Shown: piece after piece, positions 18,156 to 28,200 of the stretch
Layout: every line of letters begins with the position of its first letter
Position numbering within the stretch: the first letter of the stretch is position 1
NCBI GenBank assembly: GCA_903892515.1
Contig: CAITIS010000057.1
Span: forward strand, 237,627 to 301,626
Direction of reading: 5' to 3'
DNA length: 64,000 nt
Origin: an uncultured Planctomycetota bacterium
Lineage (GTDB): Bacteria > Planctomycetota > Phycisphaerae > SM23-33
Position numbers and translations under genes: made by a program
Notes under the pieces: model-generated
Databases searched by the model: none
The model's input: the letters and a program-made list of their open reading frames with translations, nothing else
Told to the model about the DNA's origin: nothing

Positions 18156-19289
18156 ATGTTGAATCGATGGGGAGTAAAACGAAATATTCGCTCCATGCCC
18201 AATGCCTTTACGCTGATTGAACTGCTGGTCGTCGTCGCCATCATTGCCCTGCTCGTATCGATGCTGTTGCCGAGCCTGAACAAGGCCAAGGACATGGCCA
18301 AGGCCGTCAAGTGCTCGGTCAACCTGCGCAACGTCGGGTCGATGATGAACACGTACACGAGCCTGTATGACAGCTATCCGATTTCCTATGCCTATGCCGC
18401 CGACGAGAAAGGCGGCTATGACATGACCAAACAAGTGGACGGCCAGCACCCGTATGGCTACCTGCACTGGTCGTACATGATCGCCGGCGAGGTCAATGAC
18501 AAGGCCTTCCAGTGCCCCAGCTTCCCGCGCAACGGCTGTCCGCGCACGAACCCGGGCCCTGACATGAAAGAATGGGAAATGGGCCAGCAGGACCAGAACG
18601 GCGCCACCCGAGCCGCCCCCAACTCCATCAAGGACAAGCAGGCGCCGCGAATGTGCTACACGATGAATGCCGCCTTGGTCCCGCGCAATAAGTTCCGCCG
18701 CTCTGACGAAACCACCCAAATGGGCTACAACTGCGCCCGCTACAACAAGTTCGTCAAAGTCGAGGATGTCCATGACGCCGGCAATACCATTCTGGGCACG
18801 GAGTTCAATTCCGACTGGAAGAACACGGGCCTCAAGATTGATACAGGCAGCGTCAAGAGCCTGAGCCACCGCCCCTTGAATCCTTTCTATCATCCGGGAG
18901 CCGGGGGATGGACCCATGTATACGACGCTGACGTGGAGGGCTTTGTCTATCCCGACTGTGCGCAGTGCCCAGACATGCCGAACTTTGGCCTTAAGGGTCT
19001 GGGGGAACTGGCCAACCTGCCTGTCTTGGGCGAAGGCTCAGATGACGGCCAAGGCGACATGAATGCGGTCGGGCGGCACCATCCCGGTTCGGCCGGCAGG
19101 ACCGATGGTGGCGTTGATCTCGGCGGCTGCGCCAACTTCCTGTATTGCGACGGGCATGTGGTCCGCAAGCACGTGCTTGAGACGCAGCGGAAGAAGGAAT
19201 GGGGCGACAAGTTCTACAGCCTGACCTTCAGCGGCGTGGCCGATCCAAGGTCTCCCGTGCGCGAGACGAATGACGTGATGAACTACTAA
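18156..19289 (+). CDS. Prepilin-type protein with C-terminal DG-H motif
   Basis: A 377-residue protein starting with a 17-residue leader and then FTLIELLVVVAIIALLVSMLLPSL, a type IV prepilin/pseudopilin N-terminus with Glu at position 5 and Ala before the cleavage point. The C-terminal part contains CANFLYCDGHV, the motif used to recognise the abundant planctomycete family of pseudopilin-like proteins (DUF1559 and relatives). Planctomycetes carry many such proteins outside the gsp operon; their roles are unknown. AAGGAG stands 10-11 bases before the ATG at 18156. An alternative ATG at 18195 would leave a leader of only four residues. The gene sits between the pst operon and a secreted PstS-like protein and may be co-transcribed with the latter (108 bp gap). 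Confidence 0.85.
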   Translation: MLNRWGVKRNIRSMPNAFTLIELLVVVAIIALLVSMLLPSLNKAKDMAKAVKCSVNLRNVGSMMNTYTSLYDSYPISYAYAADEKGGYDMTKQVDGQHPYGYLHWSYMIAGEVNDKAFQCPSFPRNGCPRTNPGPDMKEWEMGQQDQNGATRAAPNSIKDKQAPRMCYTMNAALVPRNKFRRSDETTQMGYNCARYNKFVKVEDVHDAGNTILGTEFNSDWKNTGLKIDTGSVKSLSHRPLNPFYHPGAGGWTHVYDADVEGFVYPDCAQCPDMPNFGLKGLGELANLPVLGEGSDDGQGDMNAVGRHHPGSAGRTDGGVDLGGCANFLYCDGHVVRKHVLETQRKKEWGDKFYSLTFSGVADPRSPVRETNDVMNY

Positions 19290-19397
19290 TTCGCATGTGC
19301 AAGGAGGTGCGGATGGCGTAGTGGGCTTGGTCAGGTATCCCTAACGACAGGAAAAACGCGCACATTGCGCGAGAACTCAAAGAAAGCGAGGAATTGT

Positions 19398-21872
19398 ATG
19401 AAGTTGCGTATGACGGTATTGGCGGCATTGTTGGTTCCGGCCTTGACGGCTATGGCCGGGGTCGGAACCTGGGGCAGCGGCGCGACGTTCACCTACAACG
19501 CGCAGGTGAATATCAGCGGCTCGACATTGTTCAACGCGTTCTTCTCGGCCCCGGCCTCGACGAACGACTATATCGACGCCGACGGCAACGGCATCGCCGG
19601 CTGGGATCCGGGCCGGGTGCCCATGGTACAGCAACTGGCCCCGTCCCCGGGCGCGAGCAGCGCCTTCTGGCTGGTGCAGTATCGCGGCGTGGGTTCGGGC
19701 AACGGCCTGGCGGAACTGGATCGGTGGTATAACACCACGCCGGTCACCACCAACTCGGCTTGGACCTCGCCCGACCCAGCCAAGGCCAATGGCGGGGTTT
19801 TCTACTCCGCCGCCGGCGCGGGCCCGCAGTACGTGCCGGCCAATGACGGCACCGGCAACCCGCACACCTTCTACGGCAGCCCTGCCGTTCCGACCAACAT
19901 CGACATCGCCGTCAGCGACGTACCCTGCCGCTGGCTGCTGCAGGGCGCCATCAGCGTGGGCAACGCCAACTGGAACGCCGCGCCGCTGACCGCCGGCTAC
20001 GGCCAGAATCCAGTCACCAGCAGCCTGGGCGCCCAGAGCAACAAGCTCAAGACCCTCACCCAGACGAACGTGAACGCCACGCCCAATAGCGCGACCCTGG
20101 TCGACACCCCGATCGCCTGGGTTCCGATCTGCTACGTCGCCAACCGCGGCACCGGGCTGCAGAACGTAGACCAGTCTCAGCTGCAGCACCTGTACGTCAC
20201 TGGCCGCATGCCCACCGGCGAGCACCTGATCGCCACCACCCGTGACCCGGGTTCGGGCACGCGTAACGGCGCCATGAATTGCATCGGCGTCGATCCCAGC
20301 TGGGGCAAGGGCGAGAACCTGCAAGCCAAGAATGACACCTCGGCCAATGACGCCCTGGGCGCCAGCCATGCCCTGTCGAACATGGGCAGCAGCGGGAGGT
20401 TGCAGGCATGCGTGATGAACACCCGCCTGGCTGTCGGGTACGTGGGCGTGAACGGGTCGAGCGGCGCCGACGCCGATGCATTGGCCGGCAAGTACGAAGT
20501 CCTCAACGTCAAGATGGACCAGAAGGGCGGCACCCAGTACGTGCGCCCCACGCGCAGCACCATCCTGTACAACGACGACGTGAACACCGGCTGGCAGATC
20601 GGCGGCAACGAGACTTTCATCACCGTCGGCGACCCCGAAGCTCCCGTGGGCGGCAACCAGATGGCCAACGCGCAGGCGGCCAACTACATCAAGAACATCA
20701 CGCACAGCATTGCGGATTTCGTGGACCAGCCGGACAATCCGAACGACACGAACATGCCCGGCCAGTACATGGCCAAGACGTTCTTCCTGACGGCCGGCAT
20801 CAGTTCCATGCCCAACCCGGCCAACCCCTCGCAGTTCGTGCACCAGGCCAACCTGAACACGACCCTGCAGACGTACATGAACGCACACAATGACATGGGC
20901 ATCGGTCAGGACACCCCCGCTTACGGCGCTGCCAACGTGGCCGGCCTAGTTCCCGTCAGCACCGGCCCGGCGTATGTAGACGCCCACGGCACGGTCCTGG
21001 TGGCCGGCGCTGCTCTGTCCAAGCGCAACCAGATTCAGGACGACTTCACCTATGATCACCTGCGCAACAACAATGACATTCCGGCCATGATGGCCGCCGT
21101 TCACAGCCCCAGCACGTTTGAGACGGCCGGGACTGCCGACGGGTACGTCTGCGTCGGCGTCATTGGTGACAACAACGGAGACGGCGTGTTCGACAGCAAG
21201 GACGTCCGTTACTTCGCCGACGGCCTGGCTATGGACCCGACCACCGGCCTGCTGAACCGTAAGGCCGGCTTCCTGGCGGTCGACCAGAACTGGACGTACA
21301 CCGATCAGCTCACGCACCCATCCGGCAATTACTTCAATGTCACCTTGGCGAACGGCCATCCCTATGTGGCCGGCGACGCCATCGGCGACATCAACAATGA
21401 CGGCGTGATCGACGGCGCCGACATGACCCGGCTGCAGCTCGTGGCCAGCGGCGGCCTGGTTCCCACCGGCGTGATCCCGGGCAGCGGTTTTATGGCCGAT
21501 GGCAAGCTGCACTGGAGCAACATCAACGAGGCCGTGTATTCCGACCTGGCTTGCGACCTAAACGGCGACCTGTGCGTCGGCCAGGATGACGTGCTCGCGT
21601 TGGAAAGCATCATGGGCACCCTGCTCATGGGCGATGCCAACGGCGACGGCGTGGTCAACTTCAAGGACTACATCGTGCTGGAAGGCAACTTCAACAAGAC
21701 CGGCACGGGCTTTGCCGGCGGCGACTTCGACGGCGATGGCAAGGTCACTTTCAAGGACTACATCGTGCTCGAAAGCAACTTCAACAAGACCGCTGGCAGC
21801 GTTCCCGAGCCGGCCAGTATCAGCATGCTGATTCTGTGCGTCGTTCCGACACTGCTGCGTCGGCGTAAGTAG
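19398..21872 (+). CDS. Secreted PstS-like binding protein with dockerin and PEP-CTERM
   Basis: An 824-residue exported protein. A signal peptide (MKLRMTVLAALLV... ending AMA) is followed by YNAQVNISGSTLFNAFF (about residues 33-49), which matches the first ligand loop of phosphate-binding proteins. TTRDPGSGTRNGAM near residue 283 matches the second (compare RDTSSGT in the PstS of this window). The binding fold is expanded by insertions rich in N, T and G. Calcium-loop motifs follow: DNNGDGVFD, DINNDGVID, then a full dockerin pair GDANGDGVVNFKDY / GDFDGDGKVTFKDY. A PEPASISML...RRRK tail ends the protein. It therefore looks like a surface-anchored phosphate binder. AGGAA precedes the ATG at 19398. 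A strong terminator follows the gene. It is divergent from pstSCAB, which supports a phosphate role. Confidence 0.8.
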   Translation: MKLRMTVLAALLVPALTAMAGVGTWGSGATFTYNAQVNISGSTLFNAFFSAPASTNDYIDADGNGIAGWDPGRVPMVQQLAPSPGASSAFWLVQYRGVGSGNGLAELDRWYNTTPVTTNSAWTSPDPAKANGGVFYSAAGAGPQYVPANDGTGNPHTFYGSPAVPTNIDIAVSDVPCRWLLQGAISVGNANWNAAPLTAGYGQNPVTSSLGAQSNKLKTLTQTNVNATPNSATLVDTPIAWVPICYVANRGTGLQNVDQSQLQHLYVTGRMPTGEHLIATTRDPGSGTRNGAMNCIGVDPSWGKGENLQAKNDTSANDALGASHALSNMGSSGRLQACVMNTRLAVGYVGVNGSSGADADALAGKYEVLNVKMDQKGGTQYVRPTRSTILYNDDVNTGWQIGGNETFITVGDPEAPVGGNQMANAQAANYIKNITHSIADFVDQPDNPNDTNMPGQYMAKTFFLTAGISSMPNPANPSQFVHQANLNTTLQTYMNAHNDMGIGQDTPAYGAANVAGLVPVSTGPAYVDAHGTVLVAGAALSKRNQIQDDFTYDHLRNNNDIPAMMAAVHSPSTFETAGTADGYVCVGVIGDNNGDGVFDSKDVRYFADGLAMDPTTGLLNRKAGFLAVDQNWTYTDQLTHPSGNYFNVTLANGHPYVAGDAIGDINNDGVIDGADMTRLQLVASGGLVPTGVIPGSGFMADGKLHWSNINEAVYSDLACDLNGDLCVGQDDVLALESIMGTLLMGDANGDGVVNFKDYIVLEGNFNKTGTGFAGGDFDGDGKVTFKDYIVLESNFNKTAGSVPEPASISMLILCVVPTLLRRRK

Positions 21873-21890
21873 TAGCAGCAGATCTCCCCG

Positions 21891-21929
21891 CGCAAAGGCT
21901 GCCTCTGGGCATGGAGGCAGCCTTTTGCG
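21891..21929 (+). terminator. Rho-independent terminator after the PstS-like gene
   Basis: A stem of about 15 bp (CGCAAAGGCTGCCTC against GAGGCAGCCTTTTGCG, one bulged T) with an 8-base loop and a TTTT within the descending arm, 19 bp after the stop codon. Confidence 0.85.
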
Positions 21930-21997
21930 TGCGCACCGGGCGGCGCGACTTGACGCCAGCGCCATGGACGAGGGAACGTCTGATTCGGCGATCTTCT

Positions 21998-22114
21998 TTA
22001 GAGCGGTTTAAGTTTGCGCGTTGGCGCGCTTCGGGTGGCACAGGCTTTCCAGCCTGTGCGGCACAGCCTGAAAGGCCGCGCCACCTGTCGCCAGGCAAGC
22101 TTAATCTGCTCTAA
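21998..22114. repeat. Palindromic element, family C, with terminal inverted repeats
   Basis: 117 bp bounded by imperfect 20-bp inverted repeats (TTTAGAGCGGTTTAAG on the left; the right end read in reverse begins CTTAGAGCAGATTAAG). Inside lies the hairpin CACAGGCT/AGCCTGTG and a second GC-rich dyad. It looks like a small non-autonomous mobile or REP-type element. Its right end supplies the TAG stop codon of the glycosidase gene on the minus strand (22111-22113). Confidence 0.7.
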
Positions 22115-24828
22115 GCCTCTGGCCGGATGACCAACTCGCCCTCGCCGGCGCTGGGCAATGAGCACTCCAGCGTGCCGGCGTAGCGTTCGTTGGCCGGTAT
22201 TGGCTGGCCATCCCACGTGGCGGTGTATTTGCCCGAGTCGCTCAGGCAGACAATGGCGATCACGCTGGCACCGCTCTTGCCGGTGAGTTTCAGCCTGACC
22301 TTGACGCCGCGCTGGCCGGCGGACCAGTCGCACGACAGCACCAAGCCGTCGAGGCCCAGGCTCAACGTCCCGGGCCGATGGTATGCCGCGTACCACACCA
22401 GCACCGGCGAGGACAGTCCGCTGAACTGGTGCCAGCCGGCGCCCTTGCCCGTCTGCACCATGAAGTGCTCGTAGCAGTTGTACGAATCATCCACCTCGGC
22501 CCGCCACAGTTCCAAGCCCGTCTGGGCGATGCGGTGGGCGTAATCGGCCATGCCCAGATCCAGCATCGCCTTCCAGACGAACCATTGGTGCGGCATCCAC
22601 ACCGCCCCGTTCCAGTACCCGTCCGGGCGGTAGTATGGTGCCGACTGATCCACCGTCGATTGGCCATAGCGGCACCACATGTGCTGCTCCGACATCAGCC
22701 GCTCCAGCAGGACATCACGCTGGGCGTCAGTGCAAATGCCGGCCAGCACTGGCGTGGCCCCGTCCATGCCCATGTTGAAATTCCTCCCGCTTGCGTGACG
22801 CAGCGGGCCCACTGGCTGGCCGGAGTCGTCGTGCACCACGTAGCTGAAGTACCCAGCCGATTCGTCCCAGGCGTAGCGCTGCAGCGCCTCGGACAGCCGT
22901 GCGATATCCTCGTCGTATTCCGCAACGGGCAGAGCCAGCACGCCCGCCATGGCTTTTAAGATGCGGGCGAAGCGGATCACGTGCGCGCTGGTCGCCACCG
23001 GCGTGACAGAGCCGGTGAGGTTATTCTTATGCACGTGCATCTGTGGCGGGTAATCGTCCCAGCCGCCGGAGTTGTAGAAATAGTCCCACGTTTGCAGCAG
23101 CCGGCTTTTGAACTTGTCGGTGCTGCTGCCGTCGCACCGGCCCGCCAGGAAGCGGTGATACCGCTGCATCGACGGGTAAAAGTGCGCCAGCAATTCCTTC
23201 GACTGCGTGCGGTTCCACAATTCCAGAAACAGGTACGCCTGCACCGGCACCGGCGTGCCGTGATGCACGAAGGCCGCGTCCTTCCGGTTTGTGGGCGTCA
23301 CGTACGCGTTGAGGCAGTCGATGGCCCGCTGCACGTCGAGCTGCAACAGCCCCAGGCCCAGGAAGCCCGAATCCCACGTGTACAGGCAGTCCCACCATCG
23401 GCCCGGTGTGTTGTGGCGAATCCATGTTCCGGCGGTGCGGACCGGGTACACCACGCCGCTCAGCGTCGTAGCGGCCATGCGCTCCTGGCTGGGGCGGTAC
23501 GCGTCTCCGGCCGCATTACACGCCAGCGAGACCACCTTGTTGCGGGCCTGCTCGTACTGCTGCTCGCACTGCGGGCTGGCCGGGTCGAACTCCGCCAGGC
23601 GGCGCGAGACTTCTTCCCGGCTGCCCGAGCACACCAGGCCAAAGATGCGATCCTGGCTGTGCGGCGCGACGAAAATCGGTTGCAGGAAGACGTTGAGGTA
23701 GTGGCCCTCGCCCTCGCCGCGGAAGGTGTGTGACACGTGATTGTGGGCGTACAGTCGCAGCAGGCAGTCCAGGTCGTGGCCATGGAATTCGCGGACCTGT
23801 CCAGCGTGCCCCCACGCCAGGCCGTAGTAGCAATCGACGTGATCGTACTTGAGTATCAGCGTGCTGTCGCGCGGGCCTGGCAACATCTGCGGCACGTAGT
23901 TCCACACCACGGGCACAAACCGCACCAGTGAAGCCTGGGCGGATGTGGCGATGAAGAACCCGTCCGTCAGTAGGGCGGCGCCACCGGCACTGCGCAGGCT
24001 CAGCTCAGTTCGTCCAGCCTTGACGTGCCCCAGCGGCACGAGCACAACTTCCGGCGAGCCGGTGCCTTCAAGCCGCACTTCGCGCTGCGCCAGGCCACGC
24101 AGCTGCAAGCTGAGCGATTGCCCCTTGTCCAGGCGATACCGCAGCCCCAGCACTGCCTCCGGCACATCGTGGGCGATATCCAGCTTGTACGAAACCACAT
24201 CGCCGGCCTGGGCACCAAAGCCGTCGCCCAGCCCCACGCCGTCCACAAACTCATGCTCGCGCACTTCACCGCGTCGCTGGCCGTCAGGCTGCAAGCCCGC
24301 CTGCGGATCGTCGGGGCGGAAATGAATATCGCTGTACGATGTTGCAGGCATCCACACCGCCCCGGGCGGCAGTTCGACGCGGGCAGGATGAATCGGCGCA
24401 CTGGAGTACGGCCCCTTGGGCGGCGGGTTCAGATACGCCGCATAATGCAGCACCATGTTCTGCGGTCCATCGCCCCGGTTGACGCACGCCGCCCGAATGA
24501 GCGTGACGTTGCGGTCCAGGCGGCTGAAGCTGACGTCGCAGTACAACTGGTCCTTCCAGATAACCTCGTGGCGGTGGCTGAAGTAAGACAGGTCGGCCGA
24601 TGACTCCCACGGATGATAGCCCGACTCCCACAGCACGTTGGGAATCTGTGCGCTGCGGCGCAGCAGGCCGGGAAAGACGCTCAGGTCGAAGCGAAAGCCC
24701 GCCTGGACATCGGGGATGTGCGAAATGCCGATGTAACGCTTGGTGTACGGGCCCCAGTCAGACAGACCCAGATCGTGGCCCGACAGTTCGGGCAAGTTCA
24801 GGTCATCGGAACGAACGAGGTCGCGCAT
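22111..24828 (-). CDS. GH63-like (MGH1-type) glycoside hydrolase
   Basis: A 905-residue protein without signal peptide, so probably cytoplasmic. The first half (to about residue 460) is a beta-rich domain. The second half looks like an (alpha/alpha)6 barrel: WWDCLYTWDSGFLGLGLLQL (about 493-512), GGWDDYPPQMHVHKN (about 610), DGATPVLAGI and YRPDGYWNGAVWMPHQWFVW (about 740-760). The WDS...G and DGYWNGAVW blocks match the catalytic regions of GH63 and mannosylglycerate-hydrolase-like enzymes, with the Asp in WDSGF and a C-terminal Glu as likely acid/base pair. The ATG at 24828 has GGAG six bases upstream. The substrate is probably an alpha-linked oligosaccharide, but this is inferred only from the fold. 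Confidence 0.75.
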   Translation of the reverse strand: MRDLVRSDDLNLPELSGHDLGLSDWGPYTKRYIGISHIPDVQAGFRFDLSVFPGLLRRSAQIPNVLWESGYHPWESSADLSYFSHRHEVIWKDQLYCDVSFSRLDRNVTLIRAACVNRGDGPQNMVLHYAAYLNPPPKGPYSSAPIHPARVELPPGAVWMPATSYSDIHFRPDDPQAGLQPDGQRRGEVREHEFVDGVGLGDGFGAQAGDVVSYKLDIAHDVPEAVLGLRYRLDKGQSLSLQLRGLAQREVRLEGTGSPEVVLVPLGHVKAGRTELSLRSAGGAALLTDGFFIATSAQASLVRFVPVVWNYVPQMLPGPRDSTLILKYDHVDCYYGLAWGHAGQVREFHGHDLDCLLRLYAHNHVSHTFRGEGEGHYLNVFLQPIFVAPHSQDRIFGLVCSGSREEVSRRLAEFDPASPQCEQQYEQARNKVVSLACNAAGDAYRPSQERMAATTLSGVVYPVRTAGTWIRHNTPGRWWDCLYTWDSGFLGLGLLQLDVQRAIDCLNAYVTPTNRKDAAFVHHGTPVPVQAYLFLELWNRTQSKELLAHFYPSMQRYHRFLAGRCDGSSTDKFKSRLLQTWDYFYNSGGWDDYPPQMHVHKNNLTGSVTPVATSAHVIRFARILKAMAGVLALPVAEYDEDIARLSEALQRYAWDESAGYFSYVVHDDSGQPVGPLRHASGRNFNMGMDGATPVLAGICTDAQRDVLLERLMSEQHMWCRYGQSTVDQSAPYYRPDGYWNGAVWMPHQWFVWKAMLDLGMADYAHRIAQTGLELWRAEVDDSYNCYEHFMVQTGKGAGWHQFSGLSSPVLVWYAAYHRPGTLSLGLDGLVLSCDWSAGQRGVKVRLKLTGKSGASVIAIVCLSDSGKYTATWDGQPIPANERYAGTLECSLPSAGEGELVIRPEA

Positions 24829-24905
24829 CACTCACTCCATTCATGGCTTGAAGTGTGGGCATGGGCGGACAGGCCCATGACCCTCTCAACGCCGCGCACA
24901 TTACT

Positions 24906-25071
24906 ATAACCGGTTTCACAACCGGTGTGACCTGTGGCACAGCCGCCCTCGGCGGTGATTGGCTTCGTGGCACAGCCGCCCTCGGCTGTGGATGTTGCGG
25001 CCATATCGACGTCTTCTCGCCCGGTTTCACGCCCGAGGGCGGGCGTACCACGGTTATGACACCAGTTCTGC
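24906..25071 (+). repeat. Dispersed palindromic element, family B, copy 3 (expanded)
   Basis: The same ends and core as copies 1 and 2, with the first hairpin unit tandemly duplicated (24935-24990), the second copy having the better stem CACAGCCG/CGGCTGTG. The second hairpin CACGCCCG/CGGGCGTG is intact. The rest of the 24829-25266 interval holds no gene; a ribosome binding site GGAGG lies just before 25267. Confidence 0.8.
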
Positions 25072-25266
25072 TCAGGTGTGACAAATTCCGTGAACTGGCC
25101 TTGTCAAAACCACTTTTCTGAATACAATCGTGTTTGGGCACAGGGAAACTCCACCAGATATTAAGCGATTGTGTTTCGGGGTCCCTTGATCCTACGAATC
25201 TAGTCGTGCCGATTCGGCGACATCGCGATGCGATTGAGCGGGAGAGGCATATTGGGAGGAAGCACG

Positions 25267-28200
25267 ATGTCACCGGCATCTCACGTGGTCAGCCGCCTGC
25301 GCAAACTATATGGACTGGTTCTCTCCAACACACGCGTGCTCTGCCAGGAGCGGATGCACCCGCGCTGTCGCACCCTTGGCCTGGCCGGCGGAGTCGCGGT
25401 GGAACCGCTCGAGCCGCGTTTGCTGCTGAGCGTTGCGGCCAGCGGACAGGCGGCGCCATATCTTCCCCCGCAGCATTTCCTGGCTGAGTCTAATGGATAC
25501 CTGACGGAACCGTCGAGCGGGCGGCCTCTGGATATTGCCATGCAGTATTTGACGTCGCATGCGGGCCTGCTCGGGTGCGGCGCGGGGGATATTCAGCAAT
25601 CAATCGTGACGGACCAGTACGTCAGCGCGGACACGGGGGTGACCCATATCTACCTGCGTCAGCAATACGACGGCATGGACATCGTCAATGCCAATCTGTG
25701 CGTGAACGTGACGGCGGATGGCCGGCTGCTGAACGTGGGCGGCGGCTTCGTGAACGGCGTGAATGCCGCACCGGCCGTGCTGCTGGCGAGCGCTGGGCCG
25801 CGGTTGAGCCCCGATCAGGCGATTGCCAAGGCGGCAGAGGCGTTGAATCTGACGTCCTCCGGCGCGGCGATGGCGTTGGACGCGGCCAGTCCCGCGACGC
25901 TGAGCGAGGCGAGCCTTTCGCTGGATCCGATTCCGACGAAGTTGGAGTATATCGCCACGCCGCAGGGGTTGAGCCTTGCCTGGGACCTGGTGATCCGCAC
26001 GACCGACCATGAGCACTGGTACGACGTGGGCATGGACGCCTCCGCCGGCCAGTGCCTGAGCGTGAGCGACTGGGTGGATCACGCTTCGTACCGCGTCTTT
26101 GCGCTGCCGGCGGAGAACCCTGACGACGCCGGGCGCACGCTGGTGGTGGATCCGGCCGACGCGGTGGCCTCGCCGTACGGCTGGCACGACACGAACGGAG
26201 CGGCGGGCCCCGAGTACACGGACACGCGCGGCAACAACGTCTGGGCGCAGGAAGACCAGGACGCCAACAACGCCGGCGGCTTCCGCCCCAACGGTACAAG
26301 CTCGCTGACGTTCGACTTTCCGTTGAACCTGTCGCAAGAACCGACGAGCTACCAGAGCGCCGCCATCACCAATCTGTTCTACTGGAACAACCTGCTGCAC
26401 GACATTCACTACCGCTACGGCTTCGACGAGGCGGCGGGCAACTTTCAGATGACCAACTACAGCGGCGCGGGCCTGGGCGGGGACGCGGTCATGGCCGATG
26501 CCCAGGACGGCGAGTATATCAACAACGCGAATTTTGCCACGCCGCCCGACGGCCAGTCGCCGCGAATGCAGATGTTCAATTGGGACGACAGTTTCCCCAA
26601 CCGCGACGGCGACTTGGAGAGCACGATCATTGCCCATGAATACGGGCACGGCGTGTCCAACCGGCTGGTCGGCGGCCCTGCCAACGCCGGCGCGCTGGAC
26701 GCGATTCAGAGCGGGGGCATGGGCGAAGGCTGGGGCGACTGGTGGGCACTGATGTTCACGATGAAGCCCACCGACGCCAAGACCGGCGCCTATACGCTGG
26801 GCGCGTACTCGCTGGACGATTCGGCCGGCCTGCGCCGCTACCCGTATTCCTTCGACAAGGCCATCGACCCGCTGACGTATGGGAGCTACAACGACAGTGA
26901 CGAAGTCCACGACGCGGGCGAAATATGGTGTACGGCCCTGTGGGACATGACCTGGCTGCTTATCGACGCTCACGGCTTCAGCGCCGACATTGCCAATGGT
27001 TACGACCCGGCCGTGCCGGCGTCCGCGGGCGGCAACAACCTCGCGCTTCAGTTGGTCATGGATTCCCTAAAACTGCTGCCGGCGAACCCGACCTTCCTGG
27101 ACGGCCGGGATGCCATCTTGCAGGCCGACGAGGTGCTGACGGGCGGGGTCAATCAGCCAGCCATCTGGGCGGCCTTCGCCCGTCGAGGGATGGGCGTTGG
27201 CGCGACCGACGGCGGGGGGCCCGATGCCACCGTCGTTACGGAGTCCTTTGAGGACCCCTGGCCCGATCCGGTGGTGCTCTCGGCCACACCCGACGGCGTG
27301 GCCATGGCGCCGCTCATTTGGATCAGGTTTCATTTCAACAAGCCGATCGATCCGGGCAGTTTCGATCTCGCCAGCGACGTTGTCAGCTTCACCGGGCCAG
27401 ATGGAACGGACCTAAGGTCCCAGGTCACCGGCTTTGAGTGGCTGGACAACCAGACGCTCCGCGTGGACGTCGAGCCGCAGACAACGTTGGGAACGTACGC
27501 GATGTGCATCGGCCCGGAGATCCTCGCTGCCGACGATGGCCATGCGATGGACCAGGACCGGGACGGCACGCTGGGCGAAGTGCTCGACGATGCCTTCACG
27601 GCTTCGATCAATCTGGTGGAGGGGCCGCAGACGCTGTATTCGGCCAACATGGACGCCGATCCCCTCTGGTCGCTGCAGGGGCAATGGGCCTGGGGCCAGC
27701 CCCAAGGCCAAGGCGGCGATCCGACCTCCGGGCATACCGGCAGCAACGTCATTGGCTACAACCTGAATGGCAGGTACTCCGACAGCATGGGAATGGAGTC
27801 GGCGACGACGCCGACATTCAGCACCTTGGGCTGCGACAACATCCATCTGGGCTTCTGGCGGCAGTTGGGCGTGGAGGACTACTACTGCGATTACGCGTCA
27901 ATCTGCGTCTGGAACGGAAGCTATTGGTCGACCCTCTGGGACAATGACGTCGACGGCAGCATCTCCGACGATGGTTGGGTCTATCAGGAGTATGTGCTGC
28001 CGGATTCCGCCAGTGACCAGCCCGCGGTGGCCATCGCCTGGAAGATGGGACCGACGGACGGCAGTGTCACATATTGCGGCTGGAACATTGACGACGTGGT
28101 CGTGACCGGCGCTCCGATGCCTCCCGACCTGGCCGGACCGGCCGTGGAGTGGAGTACGCCCTCGGATACGCTCGTGGGATCCCAGAAATCCGTAGCCTTT

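Noticed and set aside
19377-20888. Minus-strand open frame of 503 codons inside the PstS-like gene
   Set aside because: The V/G/R/H-rich translation is typical of antisense frames in GC-rich genes; the plus strand has signal peptide, ligand loops and dockerin.
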